From Sinohyriopsis cumingii (lineage: Eukaryota > Mollusca > Bivalvia > Unionida > Unionidae), in NCBI GenBank assembly GCA_028554795.2, contig JAPYKE020000537.1, positions 62,001-126,000 on the forward strand: a stretch of DNA of 64,000 nucleotides, read 5' to 3'. Below are positions 15,846-28,290 of this stretch, one piece after another. Each line of letters starts with the position of its first letter. The first letter of the stretch is position 1. The notes under the pieces are model-generated. The model did not search any database, was not told the origin of the DNA, and saw only the letters and a list, made by a program, of their open reading frames with translations. The translations under genes were made by a program, and so were the position numbers.

Positions 15846-16223
15846 ATGGCGTCAAACCAAATGGACAAATTACAAACCTTGCAAGACGTTTTAGACAACT
15901 TAGGAATAATGGAACAGATGCTAATAAGACTGGTTGAAGACCATTATTCCTATAGTCCCCATCGTGTAAAGATGGAAATTAACAATTTAAGGAAAGCAAA
16001 GGACAAGATTAGTGGTGTTATGAAAGAGATCAAGGAGGAGAAGGAGGATGAAGAGGAAAAGATAAGAATAAGAACATGGAACGAAAAAATTGAAAAAGAA
16101 GAGGAAAATGAGAAGAGGAAGAAAGAAGAGGAGGAAGAGAAGAAAGAAGAGAAGGAGAAAAAAAAGAAGAGAAAGAGTGTTGGAGATAAAATAAGAAGTT
16201 GGTGGAGGAAAAGAAGAAATTAG
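15846..16223 (+). CDS. Cassette gene 3: small Lys/Glu-rich coiled-coil protein with histone-type 3' end
   Basis: A 125-aa protein. The ATG at 15846 has a strong Kozak context (aagATGg). Residues 5-60 form a probable coiled coil (KLQTLQDVLDNLGIMEQMLI), residues 60-110 are K/E-rich, and the C-terminus is basic with two tryptophans (KIRSWWRKRRN), which could bind nucleic acid or a membrane surface. The stop lies only 16 nt before the histone-type stem-loop. Same cassette architecture as genes 1 and 2; the sequence has diverged greatly outside the leucine pattern. Function unknown. Confidence 0.65.
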   Translation: MASNQMDKLQTLQDVLDNLGIMEQMLIRLVEDHYSYSPHRVKMEINNLRKAKDKISGVMKEIKEEKEDEEEKIRIRTWNEKIEKEEENEKRKKEEEEEKKEEKEKKKKRKSVGDKIRSWWRKRRN

Positions 16224-16239
16224 AAGAAGAAAACCCAAA

Positions 16240-16277
16240 GGCCCTTTTCAGGGCCAGCCATATTTCTCGAAAAGAGA
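16240..16277 (+). terminator. Histone-type 3' stem-loop and downstream element, cassette 3
   Basis: GGCCCTTTTCAGGGCC (16240-16255) matches the canonical metazoan histone stem-loop, with C-rich sequence before it (aacccaaa) and GAAAAGAGA at 16269-16277. The first stem pair differs from cassettes 1 and 2 (G-C in place of A-T), so the pairing is kept by a compensatory change. Confidence 0.87.
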
Positions 16278-16330
16278 TAGTCTTTGAATTGCCTACCCCT
16301 TTTTTAAAAAAATTTAAAAAAAAAAAATCC

Positions 16331-16540
16331 CATGTTAAATTCCCCTTGTCCGTAGAGTGACCCACGATTTATTGCCATGTTAAATTCCCCTTGTCCGTAG
16401 AGTGACCCACGATTTTCTCCATGTTAATTCCCCTTGTCCGTAGAGTGACCCACGATTTTTCGCCATGTTAAATTTCCCTTGTCCGTAGAGTGACCCAGGG
16501 GTCCCTGTAATGCTAATTCCCATTGTCCGTAGGGTGACCC
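16331..16540 (+). repeat. Five subterminal 44-46 bp tandem repeats
   Basis: Units start at 16331, 16376, 16420, 16464 and about 16510. Each has catgttaa followed by the core CTTGTCCGTAGAGTGACCC, the last unit with changes. Short repeats of this kind are common inside Polinton terminal inverted repeats. The A/T tract at 16300-16327 precedes them. Confidence 0.8.
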
Positions 16541-16557
16541 CTTTCACTACTGACTAA
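16541..16557 (+). mobile_element. Inferred right terminus of the Polinton and junction with the satellite
   Basis: The element appears to end at ...CACTACT (16551); read from the other strand this end begins AGTAGTG, matching the AG start usual for Polintons. From 16552 (GACTAATGGCTC) the sequence aligns to the middle of the satellite monomer. GACTAA (16552-16557) would be the 6-bp target duplication. The left end is outside the window, so neither TIR nor duplication can be confirmed here. Confidence 0.55.
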
Positions 16558-19500
16558 TGGCTCACATGTATATAATCTTACGGCTTGTGATCTTCACGAC
16601 TTCCTTTATTTAGTCGCACGTTTCTCGAAATCGGCTGGACCAATTTTCTTCAGATTCTTTCTGCTGTTAGAAAAGGGTCTTATTTGAAAACGATATAAGC
16701 GGCATCGAAATCAAAGTCCTCTAAGTAAGGATTCCATGAGTACAAACTATTAATACTGTTTGTTATCATTTGCGTGTTTTTCATAGCCAGTAAGCCCTAT
16801 GGCGCTCCTTATTTTGCTGTTTCGTCTGCAGGAAATTCGTCAGGACCTTCTTCCTAGGTGGACTCTATCTCCTAGAGATAAAATATTCATGGTGGACTCA
16901 TGTGAAGACTTATAAAGAGGGGACTATTGGCTCACATGTATATAATCTTACGGCATGTAATCTCCTCGACTTCCTTTATTTAGTCGCACTTTTGTCTAAA
17001 TCGGATGGACGAGTTTTCTTTAAATTTTTGCTGCTGTTAGAAAAGGGTCCTATTTCAAGAAGATATAAGCGGCATCGAAATCAAAATCCTCTAAGTAAGG
17101 TTTCCATGTCTACAAACTATTAATACCGTTTGTTAACCGTTGCGTGTTTTTCATAGCCGGTAAGCCCTATGGCGCCCCTTAGTTTCCTGTTTCATCTGCA
17201 GGAAATTCGTCAGGACTTTCTTCGTAGGTGGAGTCTAACTCCTAGAGATAAAAATATCCATGGTGGACTCATGTGAAGACTTATAAAGAGGGGACTAATG
17301 GCTCATATGTATATAATCTTACGGCATGTGATCTGCTCGACTTCCTTATTTAGTGGCACGTTTCTGGAAATCGGCTGACGAATTTTCTTTAAATTTTTGC
17401 TGCTGTTAGAAAAGGGTCTTGTTTCAAAACGATATAAGCGGCATCGTAATCAAAATCCTCTAAGTAAGGTTTCCATGAGTACAAACTATTAATACCGTTT
17501 GTTAACATTTGCGTGTTTTTCATAGCCGGTAAGCCCTATGGCGCCCCTTATTTTTCTGTTTCGTCGGCAGGAAATTCGTCAGGACTTTCCTCCTAGGTGG
17601 ACTCTATCTCCTAGAGATAAAAATATCGATGGTGGACTCATGTGAAGACTTATAAAGAGGGGATTAATGGCTCACATATATATAATCTTACGGCATGTGA
17701 TCTGATCGACTTCCTTTATTTAATCGCACCTTTCTCGAAATGGGCTGGACGAATTTTCTTTAAATTTTTGCTGCTGTTAGAAAAGGGTCGTATTTGAGAA
17801 CGATGTAAGCGACATCGAAATCAAAATCCTCTAAGTAAGGTTTCCATGAGTACAAAATATTAATACCGTTTGTTAACATTTTCGTGTTTTTAATAGCGAG
17901 TAAGCCCTATGGCGCCCCTTATTTTGCTGTTTCGTCTGAAGGAAATTCGTCAGGACCTTCTTCCTAGGTTGACCCTATCTCCTACAGATAAAAATATCCA
18001 TGGTGGACTCATGTGAAGACTTATAAAGAGGGGACCAATGCCTCACATGTATATAATCTTACGGAATGTTATCTACTCGACTTCCTTTATTTAGTCGCAC
18101 GTTTGTCGAAATCGGCTGGACGAATTTTCTTTAAATTTTTCCTGCTGTTAGAAAAGGGTCCTATTTCTAGAAGATATAAGCGGCATCGAAATCAAAATCC
18201 TCTAAGTATGGTTTCCATGTGTACAAACTATTAATACCGTTTGTTAACCTTTTCGTGTTTTTCATAGAAGGTAAGCCCTATGGCGCCCCTTATTTTGCTT
18301 TTTCGTCTGCAGGAAATTCGTCAGGACTTTCTTCCTAGGTGGACTCTATCTCCTAGAGATAAAAATATACATGGTGGAATCATGTGAAGACTTATAAAGA
18401 GGGGACTGATGTATCACATGTATATAATCTTACTGCATGTGATCTGCTCGACTTCCTTTATTTAGTCGCACGTTTCTCGATATCGGCTGGACGGGTTTTC
18501 TTCAAATTTTTGCTGCTGTTAGAAAAGGGTCCTATTTGAAGAAGATATTAGCGGCGTCGAAATCAAAATCCTCTAAGTAAGGTTTCCATGAGTACAAACT
18601 ATTAATACCGTTAGTTAACATTTGCGTGTTTTTCATAGGCGGTAAACCCTATGGCGCCCCTTATTTTGCTGTTTCGTCTGACGGATATTCGTCAGGACTT
18701 TTTTCGTAGGAGGACTCTATCTCCTAGAGATAAAATATCCATGGTGGACTCATGTGAAGACTTCTAAAGAGGATACTAATGCCTCACATATTTATAATCT
18801 TACGGCATGTGATCTGCTAGACTTCCTTTATTTAGTCGTGTGTGTGTCGAAATCGGCTGGACGAATTTTCTTCAAACTCTTGCTACTGTTAGAAAAGGGT
18901 CTTATTTGAAAACGATATAAGCTGCATCGAGATCAAAATCCTCTAAGTACGGTTTCCATGAGTACAAACTATTAATACCGTTTGTTAACATTTGCGTGTT
19001 TTTCATAGCCGGTTAGCCCTATGGCGCCCCTTATTTTGCTGTTTCGTCTGCAGGAAATTCGTCAGGACTTCCTTCCTAGGTGGACCCTATCTCCTAGAGA
19101 TAAAATATTCATGGTGGACACATGTGAAGACTTATAAAGAGGGGACTGATGGCTCACATGTATATAATCTTACGGCATGTGATCTGCTCTACTTCCTTTA
19201 TTTAGTCGCACGTTTCTCGAAATCGGCAGGACGAGTTTTCTTTAAATTTTTGCTGCTATTAGAAAAGGGTCCTATTTCAAGAAGATACAAGCGGCGTCGA
19301 AATCAAAATCCTCTAAGTAAGGTTTCCATGAGTACAAACTATTAATACCGTTTGTTAACATTTGCGTGTTTTTCATATCCGGTTAGCCCTATGGTGCCCC
19401 TTAGTTTGCTGTTTCGTCTCCAGGAAATTCGTCAGGACTTTCTTCCTAGGCGGACTCTATCTCCTAGAGATAAAAATATCCATGGTGGACTCATGTGAAG

Positions 19501-21199
19501 ACTTATAAAGAGGGGACTAATGGCTCACATGTATATAATCTTACGGCATGTGATCTGCTCGACTTCCTTTATTTAGTCGCACGTTTCTCGAAATCGGCTG
19601 GACGAATTTTCTTCAAATTTTTTCTGCTGTGAGAAAAGGGTCTTATTTCAAAACGATATAAGCGGCATCGAATTCAAAATCCTCCAAGTATGGTTTCCAT
19701 GAGTACAAGCTATTAATACCGTTTGTTAAGATTTGCGTGTTTTTCATGGCCAGTAAGCCCTATGGCGCCCCTTAATTTGCTGTTTCGTCTGCAGGAAATT
19801 AGTCAGGACTATCTTCCTAGGTGGACTCTATCTCCTAGAGATAAAATATTCATGGTGGACACATGTGAAGACTTATAAAGAGGGGATTAATGGCTCATAT
19901 GTATATAATCTTACGGCATGTGATCTGCTCGACTTCCTTTATTTATTCGCACGTTTCTCGAAATCGGCTGTCAAATTTTCTTTAAATATTTGCTGCTGTT
20001 AGAAAAGTGTCTTATTTCAAGACGATATAAGCGGCATCATAATCAAAATAATCTAAGTAAGGTTTCCATGAGTACAAACTATTAATACCGTTTGTTAACA
20101 TTTGCGTGTTTTTCATAGCCTGTAAGCCCTATGGCGCCCGTTATTTTGCTGTTTCGTCTGCAGGAAATTCGTCAGGACCTTCTTCCTAGGTGGACCCTAT
20201 CTCCTAGAGAGAAAATATTCATGGTGGACTCATGTGAGGACTTATAAAGAGGGGACTAATGGCTCACATATATATAATCTTACGGCATGTGATCTCCTCG
20301 ACTTCCTTTATTTAGTCGCACTTTTGTCTAAATCGGATGGACAAGTTTTCTTCAAATTTTTGCTGCTGTTAGAAAAGGGTCCTATTTCAAGAAGATATAA
20401 GCGGCATCGACATCAAAATCCTCTAAGTAAAGTTTCCATGTCTACAAACTATTAATACCGTTTGTAAACCTTTGCGTGTTTTTCATAGAAGGTAAGCCCT
20501 ATGGCGCTGCTTATTTTGCTGTTTCGTCTCCAGGAAATTCGTCAGGACTTTCCTCCTAGGAGGACTCTATCTCCTAGAGATAAAAATATCCATGGTGGAC
20601 TCATGTGAAGACTTATAAAGAGGAGATTAATGGCTCACATGTATATAATCTCACGGCATGTTATCTGCGCGACTTGCTTTATTTAGTCGCACGTTTCTCG
20701 AGATCTGCTGGACGAATTTTCTTTAAATTTCTTCTGCTGTTTGAAAAGGGTCTTATTTGAAAACGATATAAGCGGCATGGAAATCAAAATCCATTAAGTA
20801 AGGTTTCCATGAGTACAAGCTAATAATACCGTTTGTTAACATTTGCGTGTTTTTCATAGCCAGTAAGCCCTATAGCGCCCGTTATTATGCTGTTTCGTCT
20901 GCAGGAAATTCGTCAGGACTTTCTTCGTAGGTGGACTCTATCTCCTAGAGATAAAAATATCCATGGTGGACTCATGTGAAGACTTATAAAGAGGGGACTA
21001 ATGGCTCACATGTATGTAATCTTACGGCATGTGATCTGCTCGACTTCCGTTACTTAGTCGCACGTTTCTCGAGATCGGCTAGACGAATTTTCTTTAAATT
21101 TTATCTGCTGTTAGAAATGGGTCTTATTCGAAAACGATATAAGCGGCATGGAAAGCAAAATCCTTTAAGAAAGGCTTCCATGAGTACAAACTATTAATA

Positions 21200-24100
21200 C
21201 CGTTTGTTAACATTTGCGTGTTTTTCATAGCCAGTAAGCCCTATGGCGCCCCTTATTTTGCTGTTTCGTCTGCAGCAAATTAGTCAGGACCTTCTTCGTA
21301 GGTGGACTCTATCTCCTAGAGATGAAATATCCATGGTGGACTCATGTAAAGACTTATAAAGAGGTGACTAATGGCTCACATGTATATAATCTTACGGCAT
21401 GTGATCTCCTCGACTTCCTTTATTTAGTCGCACTTTTGTCTAAATCGGATGGACGAATTTTCTTCAAACTTTTTCTGCTGTTAGAAAACGGTCTTATTTC
21501 GAAACGATATAAGGGACATCGAGATCAAAATCCTCTAAGTAAGGTTTCCATGAGTACAAACTATTAATACCGTTTGTTTACATTTGCGTGTTTTTCATAG
21601 CCGGTAAGCCCTATGGCGCCCCTTATTTTGCTGTTTCGTCTGCAGGAAATTCGTCAGGACATTCCGCCTAGGTGGACTCTATCTCCTAGAGATAAAAATA
21701 TCCATGGTGGACTCATGTGAAGACTTATAAAGAGGGGACTAATCGCTCACATGTATATAATCTTACGGCATGTGGTCTGCTCGACTTCCTTTATTTAGTC
21801 GCACGTTTCTCGAAATGACCTGGACCAATTTTCTTCAAATTTTTTCTGCTGTGAGGAAAGGGTCTTATTTCAAAACGATATAAGCGGCATCAAAATCAAA
21901 ATCCTCTAAGTAAGGTTTCCATGAGTACAAACTATCAATATCGTTTGTTAACATTTGCGTGTTTTTCATAGCCGGTAAGCCCTATGCCGCCCCTTATTTT
22001 GCTGTTTCGTCTGCAGGAGATTCGTCAGGACTTCTTCCTAGGTGGACTCTATCTCATAGAGATAAAATATTCATGGTGGACTCATGTGAAGACTTATAAA
22101 GAGGGGACTAATGGCTCACATGTATATAATCTTACGGCATGTGATCTGCTCGCCTTCCGTTAGTTAGTCGCACGTTTCTCGAAATCGGCTGGACCAATTT
22201 TCTTTAAATTCTTTCTGCTGTTAGAAAAGGGTCTTATTTGAAAACGGTATAAGCGGCATCGAAATCAAAATCCTCTAAATAATGTTTCCATGAGTACAAA
22301 CTATTAATACCGTTTGTTAACATTTGCGTGTTTTTCATAGCCGGTAAGCCCTATGGCGCTCCTTATTTTGCTGTTTCGTCTGCAGGAAATTCGTCAGGAC
22401 CTTCTTCCTAGGTGGACTCTATCTCCTAGAGATAAAATATTCATGGTGGACTCATGTAAAGACTTATAAAGAGGGGACGAATGGCTCACATGTATATAAT
22501 CTTACGGCATGTGATCTCCTCGACTTCCTTTATTTAGTCGCACTTTTGTCTAAATCGGATGGACGAGTTTTCTTTAAATTTTTGCTGCTGTTAGAAAAGG
22601 GTCCTATTTCAAGAAGATATAAGCGGCATCGAAATCAAAATCCTCTAAGTAAGGTTTCCATGTCTACAAACTATTAATACCGTTTGTTAACCTTTGCGTG
22701 TTTTTCATAGAAGGTAAGCCCTATGGCGCCCCTTATTTTCCTGTTTCATCTGCAGGAAATTCGTCAGGACTTTCTTCGTAGGTGGAGTCTATCTCCTAGA
22801 GATAAAAATATATATGGTGGACTCATGTGAAGACTTGTAAAGAGGGGACTAATGGCTCATATGTATATAATCTTACGGCATGTGATCTGCTCGACTTCCT
22901 TATTTAGTGGCACGTTTCTCGAAATCGGCTGACGAATTTTCTTTAAATTTTTGCTGCTGTTAGAAACGGGTCTTATTTCAAAACGATATAGGCGGCATCG
23001 TAATCAAAATCCTCTAAGTAAGGTTTCCATGAGTACAAACTATTAATACCGTTTGTTAACATTTGCGTGTTTTTCATCGCCGTTAAGCCGTATGGTGCCC
23101 GTTATTTTGCTGTTTCTTCTGCAGGAAATTCGTCAGGACTTTCCTCCTAGGTGGACTCTATCTCCTAGAGATAAAAATATCGATGGTGGACTCATGTGAA
23201 GACTTATAAAGAGGGGATTAATGGCTCACATGTATATGATCTTACGGCATGTGATCTGCTCGACTTTCTTTATTTAGTCGCACCTTTCTCGAAATGGGCT
23301 GGACGAATTTTCTTTAAATTTTTGCTGCTGTTAGAAAAGGGTCGTATTTGAGAACGATGTAAGCGACATCGAAATCAAAATCCTCTAAGTAAGGTTTCCA
23401 TGAGTACAAAGTATTAATACCGTTTGTTAACATTTGCGTGTTTTTAATAGCGAGTAAGCCCTATGGCGCCCCTTATTTTGCTGTTTCGTCGGAAGGAAAT
23501 TCGTCAGGACCTTCTTCCTAGGTTGACCCTATCTCCTACAGATAAAAATATCCATGGTGGACTCATGTGAAGACTTATAAAGAGGGGACTAATGCCTCAC
23601 ATGTATATAATCTAACGGAATGTTATCTCCTCGACTTCCTTTATTTAGTCGCACGTTTGTCGAAATAGGCTGGTCGAATTTTCTTTAAATTTTTTCTGCT
23701 GTTAGAAAAGGGTCCTATTTCTAGAAGATATAAGCGGCATCGAAATCAAAATCCTCTAAGTATGGTTTCCATGTGTACAAACTATTAATACCGTGTGTTA
23801 ACCTTTTCGTGTTTTTCATAGAAGATAAGCCCTATATCTCCCCTTATTTTGCTTTTTCGTCTGCAGGAAATTCGTCAGGACTTTCTTCCTAGGTGGACTC
23901 TATCTCCTAGAGATAAAAATATACATGGTGGACTCATGTGAAGACTTATAAAGAGGGGACTGATGTATCACATGTATATAATCTTACGGCATGTGATCTG
24001 CTCGACTTCCTTTATTTAGTCGCACGTTTCTCGAAATCGGCTGGACGGGTTTTCTTCATATTTTTGCTGCTGTTAGAAAAGGGTCCTATTTGAAGAAGAT

Positions 24101-27100
24101 ATTAGCGGCGTCGAAATCAAAATCCTCTAAGTAAGGTTTCCATGAGTACAAACTATTAATACCGTTTGTTAACATTTGCGTGTTTTTCATAGCCGGTAAG
24201 CCCTATGGCGCCCCTTATTTTGCTGTTTCGTCTGACGGATATTCGTCAGGACTTTTTTCGTAGGAGGACTCTATCTCCTAGAGATAAAATATCCATGGTG
24301 GACTCAAGTGAAGACTTCTAAAGAGGGTACTAATGCCTCACATGTTTATAATCTTACTGCATCTGATCTGCTCGACTTCCTTTATTTAGTCGTGCTTGTC
24401 TCGAAATCGGCTGGACGAATTTTCTTCAAACTCTTGCTACTGTTAGAAAAGGGTCTTATTTGAAAACGATATAAGCTGCATCGAGATCAAAATCCTCTAA
24501 GTACGGTTTCCATGAGTACAAACTATTAATACCGTTTGTTAACATTTGCGTGTTTTTCATAGCCGGTTAGCCCTATGGCGCCCCTTATTTTGCTGTGTCG
24601 TCTGCAGGAAATTCGTCAGGACTTTCTTCCTAGGTGGACCCTATCTCCTAGAGATAAAATATCCATGGTGGACTCAAGTGAAGACTTCTAAAGAGGGTAC
24701 TAATGCCTCACATGTTTATAATCTTACTGCATCTGATCTGCTCGACTTCCTTTATTTAGTCGCACGTTTCTCGAAATCGGCAGGACGAGTTTTCTTTAAA
24801 TTTTTGCTGCTATTAGAAAAGGGTCCTATTTCAAGAAGATACAAGCGGCGTCGAAATCAAAATCCTCTAAGTAAGGTTTCCATGAGTACAAACTATTAAT
24901 ACCGTTTGTTAACATTTGCGTGTTTTTCATATCCGGTTAGCCCTATGGTGCCCCTTATTTTGCTGTTTCCTCCGTAGGAAATTCGTCAGGACTTTCCTCC
25001 TAGGAGGACTCTATCTCCTAGAGAGAAAAATATCCATGCTGGACTCATGTGAAGACTTATAAAGAGGGGATTAATGGCTCATATGTATATAATCTTACTG
25101 CATGTGATCTGCTCGACTTTCTTTATTTAGTCGCACCTTTCTCGAAATGGGCTGGACGAATTTTCTTTAAATTTTTGCTGCTGTTAGAAAAGGGTCGTAT
25201 TTGAGAACGATGTAAGCGACATCGAAATCAAAATCCTCTAAGTAAGGTTTCCATGAGTACAAAGTATTAATACCGTTTGTTAACATTTGCGTGTTTTTAA
25301 TAGCCAGTAAGCCCTATGGCGCCCCTTATTTTGCTGTTTCGTCGGAAGGAAATTCGTCAGGACCTTCTTCCTAGGTTGACCCTATCTCCTACAGATAAAA
25401 ATATCCATGGTGGACTCATGTGAAGACTTATAAAGAGGAGATTAATGGCTCACATGTATATAATCTCACGGCATGTTATCTGCTCGACTTGCTTTATTTA
25501 GTCGCACGTTTCTCGAGATCTGCTGGACGAATTTTCTTTAAATTTTTTTTGCTGTGAGAAAAGGGTCTTATTTGAAAACGATATAAGCGGCATGGAAATC
25601 AAAATCCATTAAGTAAGGTTTACATGAGTACAAGCTAATAATACCGTTTGTTAACATTTGCGTGTTTTTCATAGCCAGTAAGCCCTATAGCGCCCGTTAT
25701 TATGCTCTTTCGTCTGCAGGAAATTCGTCAGGACTTTCTTCGTAGGTGGACTCTATCTCCTAGAGATAAAAATATCCATGGTGGACTCATGTGAAGACTT
25801 ATAAAGAGGGGACTAATGGCTCACATGTATGTAATCTTACGGCATGTGATCTGCTCGACTTCCGTTACTTAGTCGCACGTTTCTCGAAATCGGCTGGACG
25901 AATTTTCTTTAAATTTTATCTGCTGTTAGAAATGGGTCTTATTTCAAAACGATATAAGCGGCATGGAAATCAAAATCCTTTAAGTAAGGCTTCCATGAGT
26001 GCAAACTATTAATACCGTTTGTTAACATTTGCGTGTTTTTCATAGCCAGTAAGCCCTATGGCGCCCCTTATTTTGCTGTTTCGTCTGCAGGAAATTAGTC
26101 AGGACCTTCTTCGTAGGTGGACTCTATCTCCTAGAGATGAAATATCCATGGTGGACTCATGTGAAGACTTATAAAGAAGGGACTAAAGGCTCACATGTAT
26201 ATAATCTTACAGCATGTGATCTGATCGACTTCCTTTATTTAGTCGCACGTTCCTCGAGATCTGCTGGACGAATTTTCTTCAAACCTTTTCTGCTGTTAGA
26301 AAACGGTCTTTTTTCAAAACCATATAAGGGACATCGAGATCAAAATCCTCTAAGTAAGGTTTCTATGAGTACAAACTATTAATACCGTTTGTTTACATTT
26401 GCGTGTTTTTCATAGCCGGTAAGCCCTATGGCGCCCCTTATTTTGCTGTTTCGTCTGCAGGAAATTCGTCAGGACATTCCGCGTAGGTGGACTCTATCTC
26501 CTAGAGATAAAAATATCCATGGTGGACTCATGTGAAGACTTATAAAGAGGGGACTAATCGCTCACATGTATATAATCTTACGGCATGTGATCTGCTCGAC
26601 TTCCTTTATTTAGTCGCACGTTTCTCGAAATGACCTGGACCAATTTTCTTCAAATTTTTTCTGCTGTAAGGAAAGGGTCTTATTTCAAAACGATAGAAGC
26701 GGCATCGAAATCAAAATCCTCTAAGTAAGGTTTCCATGAGTACAAACTATCAATATCGTTTGTTAACATTTGCGTGTTTTTCATAGCCGGTAAGCCCTAT
26801 GCCACCCCTTATTTTGCTGTTTCGTCTGCAGGAAATTCGTCAGGACTTCTTCCTAGGTGGACTCTATCTCCTAGAGATAAAATATTCATGGTGGACTCAT
26901 GTGAAGACTTATAAAGAGGGGACTAATGGCTCACATGTATATAATCTTACGAGATGTGATCTGCTCGACTTCCGTTAGTTAGTGGCACGTTTCTCGAAAT
27001 CGGCTGCACCAATTTTCTTTAAATTTTTTCTGCTGTTAGAAAAGGGTCTTATTTGAAAACGGTATAAGAGGCATCGAAATCAAAATCCTCTAAATAACGT

Positions 27101-28290
27101 TTCCATGAGTACAAACTATTAATACCGTTTGTTAACATTTGCGTGTTTTTCATAGCCGGTAAGCCCTATGGCGCTCCTTATTTTGCTGTTTCGTCTGCAG
27201 GAAATTCGTCAGGACCTTCTTCCTAGGTGGACTCTGTCTCCTAGAGATAAAATATTCATGGTGGACTCATGTAAAGACTTATAAAGAGGGGACTAATGGC
27301 TCACATGTATATAATCTTATGGCATGTGATCTGCTCGCCTGCCGTTAGTTAGTAGCACGTTTCTCGAAATCGGCTGCACCAATTTTCTTTAAATTCTTTC
27401 TGCTGTTAGAAAAGGGTCCTATTTGAAAACGGTATAAGCGGCATCGAAATCAAAATCCTCTGAATAATGTTTCCATGAGTACAAACTATTAATACCGTTT
27501 GTTAACCTTTGCGTGTTTTTAATTGCCGGTAAGCCCCATGGCGCTCCTTATTTTGCTGTTTCGTCTGCAGGAAATTCGTCAGGACCTTCTTCCTAGGTGG
27601 ACTCTATCTCCTAGAGATAAAATATTCATGGTGGACTCATGTGAAGACTTATAAAGAGGGGACTAATGGCTCACATGTATATAATCATACGGCATATGAT
27701 CTCCTCGACTTCCTTTATTTAGTCGCACTTTTGTCTAAATCGGATGGACGAGTTTTCTTTAAATTTTTGCTGCTGTTAGAAAAGGGTCCTATTTCAAGAA
27801 GATATAAGCGGCATCGAAATCAAAATCCTCTAAGTAAAGTTTCCATGTCTACAAACTATTAATACTGTTTGTTAACATTTGCGTGTTTTTCATAGCCGGT
27901 AAGCCCTATGGCGCTCCTTATTTTGCTGTTTCGTCTGCAGGAAATTCGTCAGGACCTTCTTCCTATGTGGACTCTATCTCCTAGAGATAAAATATTCATG
28001 GTGGACTCATGTAAAGACTTATAAAGAGGGGACTAATGGCTCACATGTATATAATCTTACGGCATGTGATCTCCTCGACTTCCTTTATTTAGTCGCACTT
28101 TTGTCTAAATCGGATGGACGAGTTTTCTTTAAATTTTTGCTGCTGTTAGAAAAGGGTCCTATTTCAAGAAGATATAAGCGGCATCGAAATCAAAATCCTC
28201 TAAGTAAGGTTTCCATGTCTACAAACTATTAATACCGTTTGTTAACCTTTGCGTGTTTTTCATAGAAGGTAAGCCCTATGGCGCCCCTTA
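21200..28290 (+). repeat. About 7.1-kb segmental duplication, copy 1
   Basis: It matches about 30820-37912 at an offset of 9,621-9,622 bp, close to 26 monomers. Shared rare variants include cagcaaattagtcagg, aagggacatcgagatc and the CAATTTTC tracts. Boundaries are by eye. Confidence 0.8.

Larger units (their letters stand above)
1..16551 (+). mobile_element. Polinton/Maverick (adintovirus-like) element, left end outside window
   Basis: The set of pPolB, rve integrase with chromodomain, packaging ATPase, adenain-like protease, hexon and penton defines the group. All genes are on one strand. Polymerase, major capsid gene and one membrane-protein gene are disrupted, so this is a decaying integrated copy. 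It abuts satellite DNA on its right. Confidence 0.92.

Noticed and set aside
16331-16540. CRISPR-like array
   Set aside because: The units are 44-46 bp with repeated 'spacers' rather than unique ones, in a eukaryotic transposon end.
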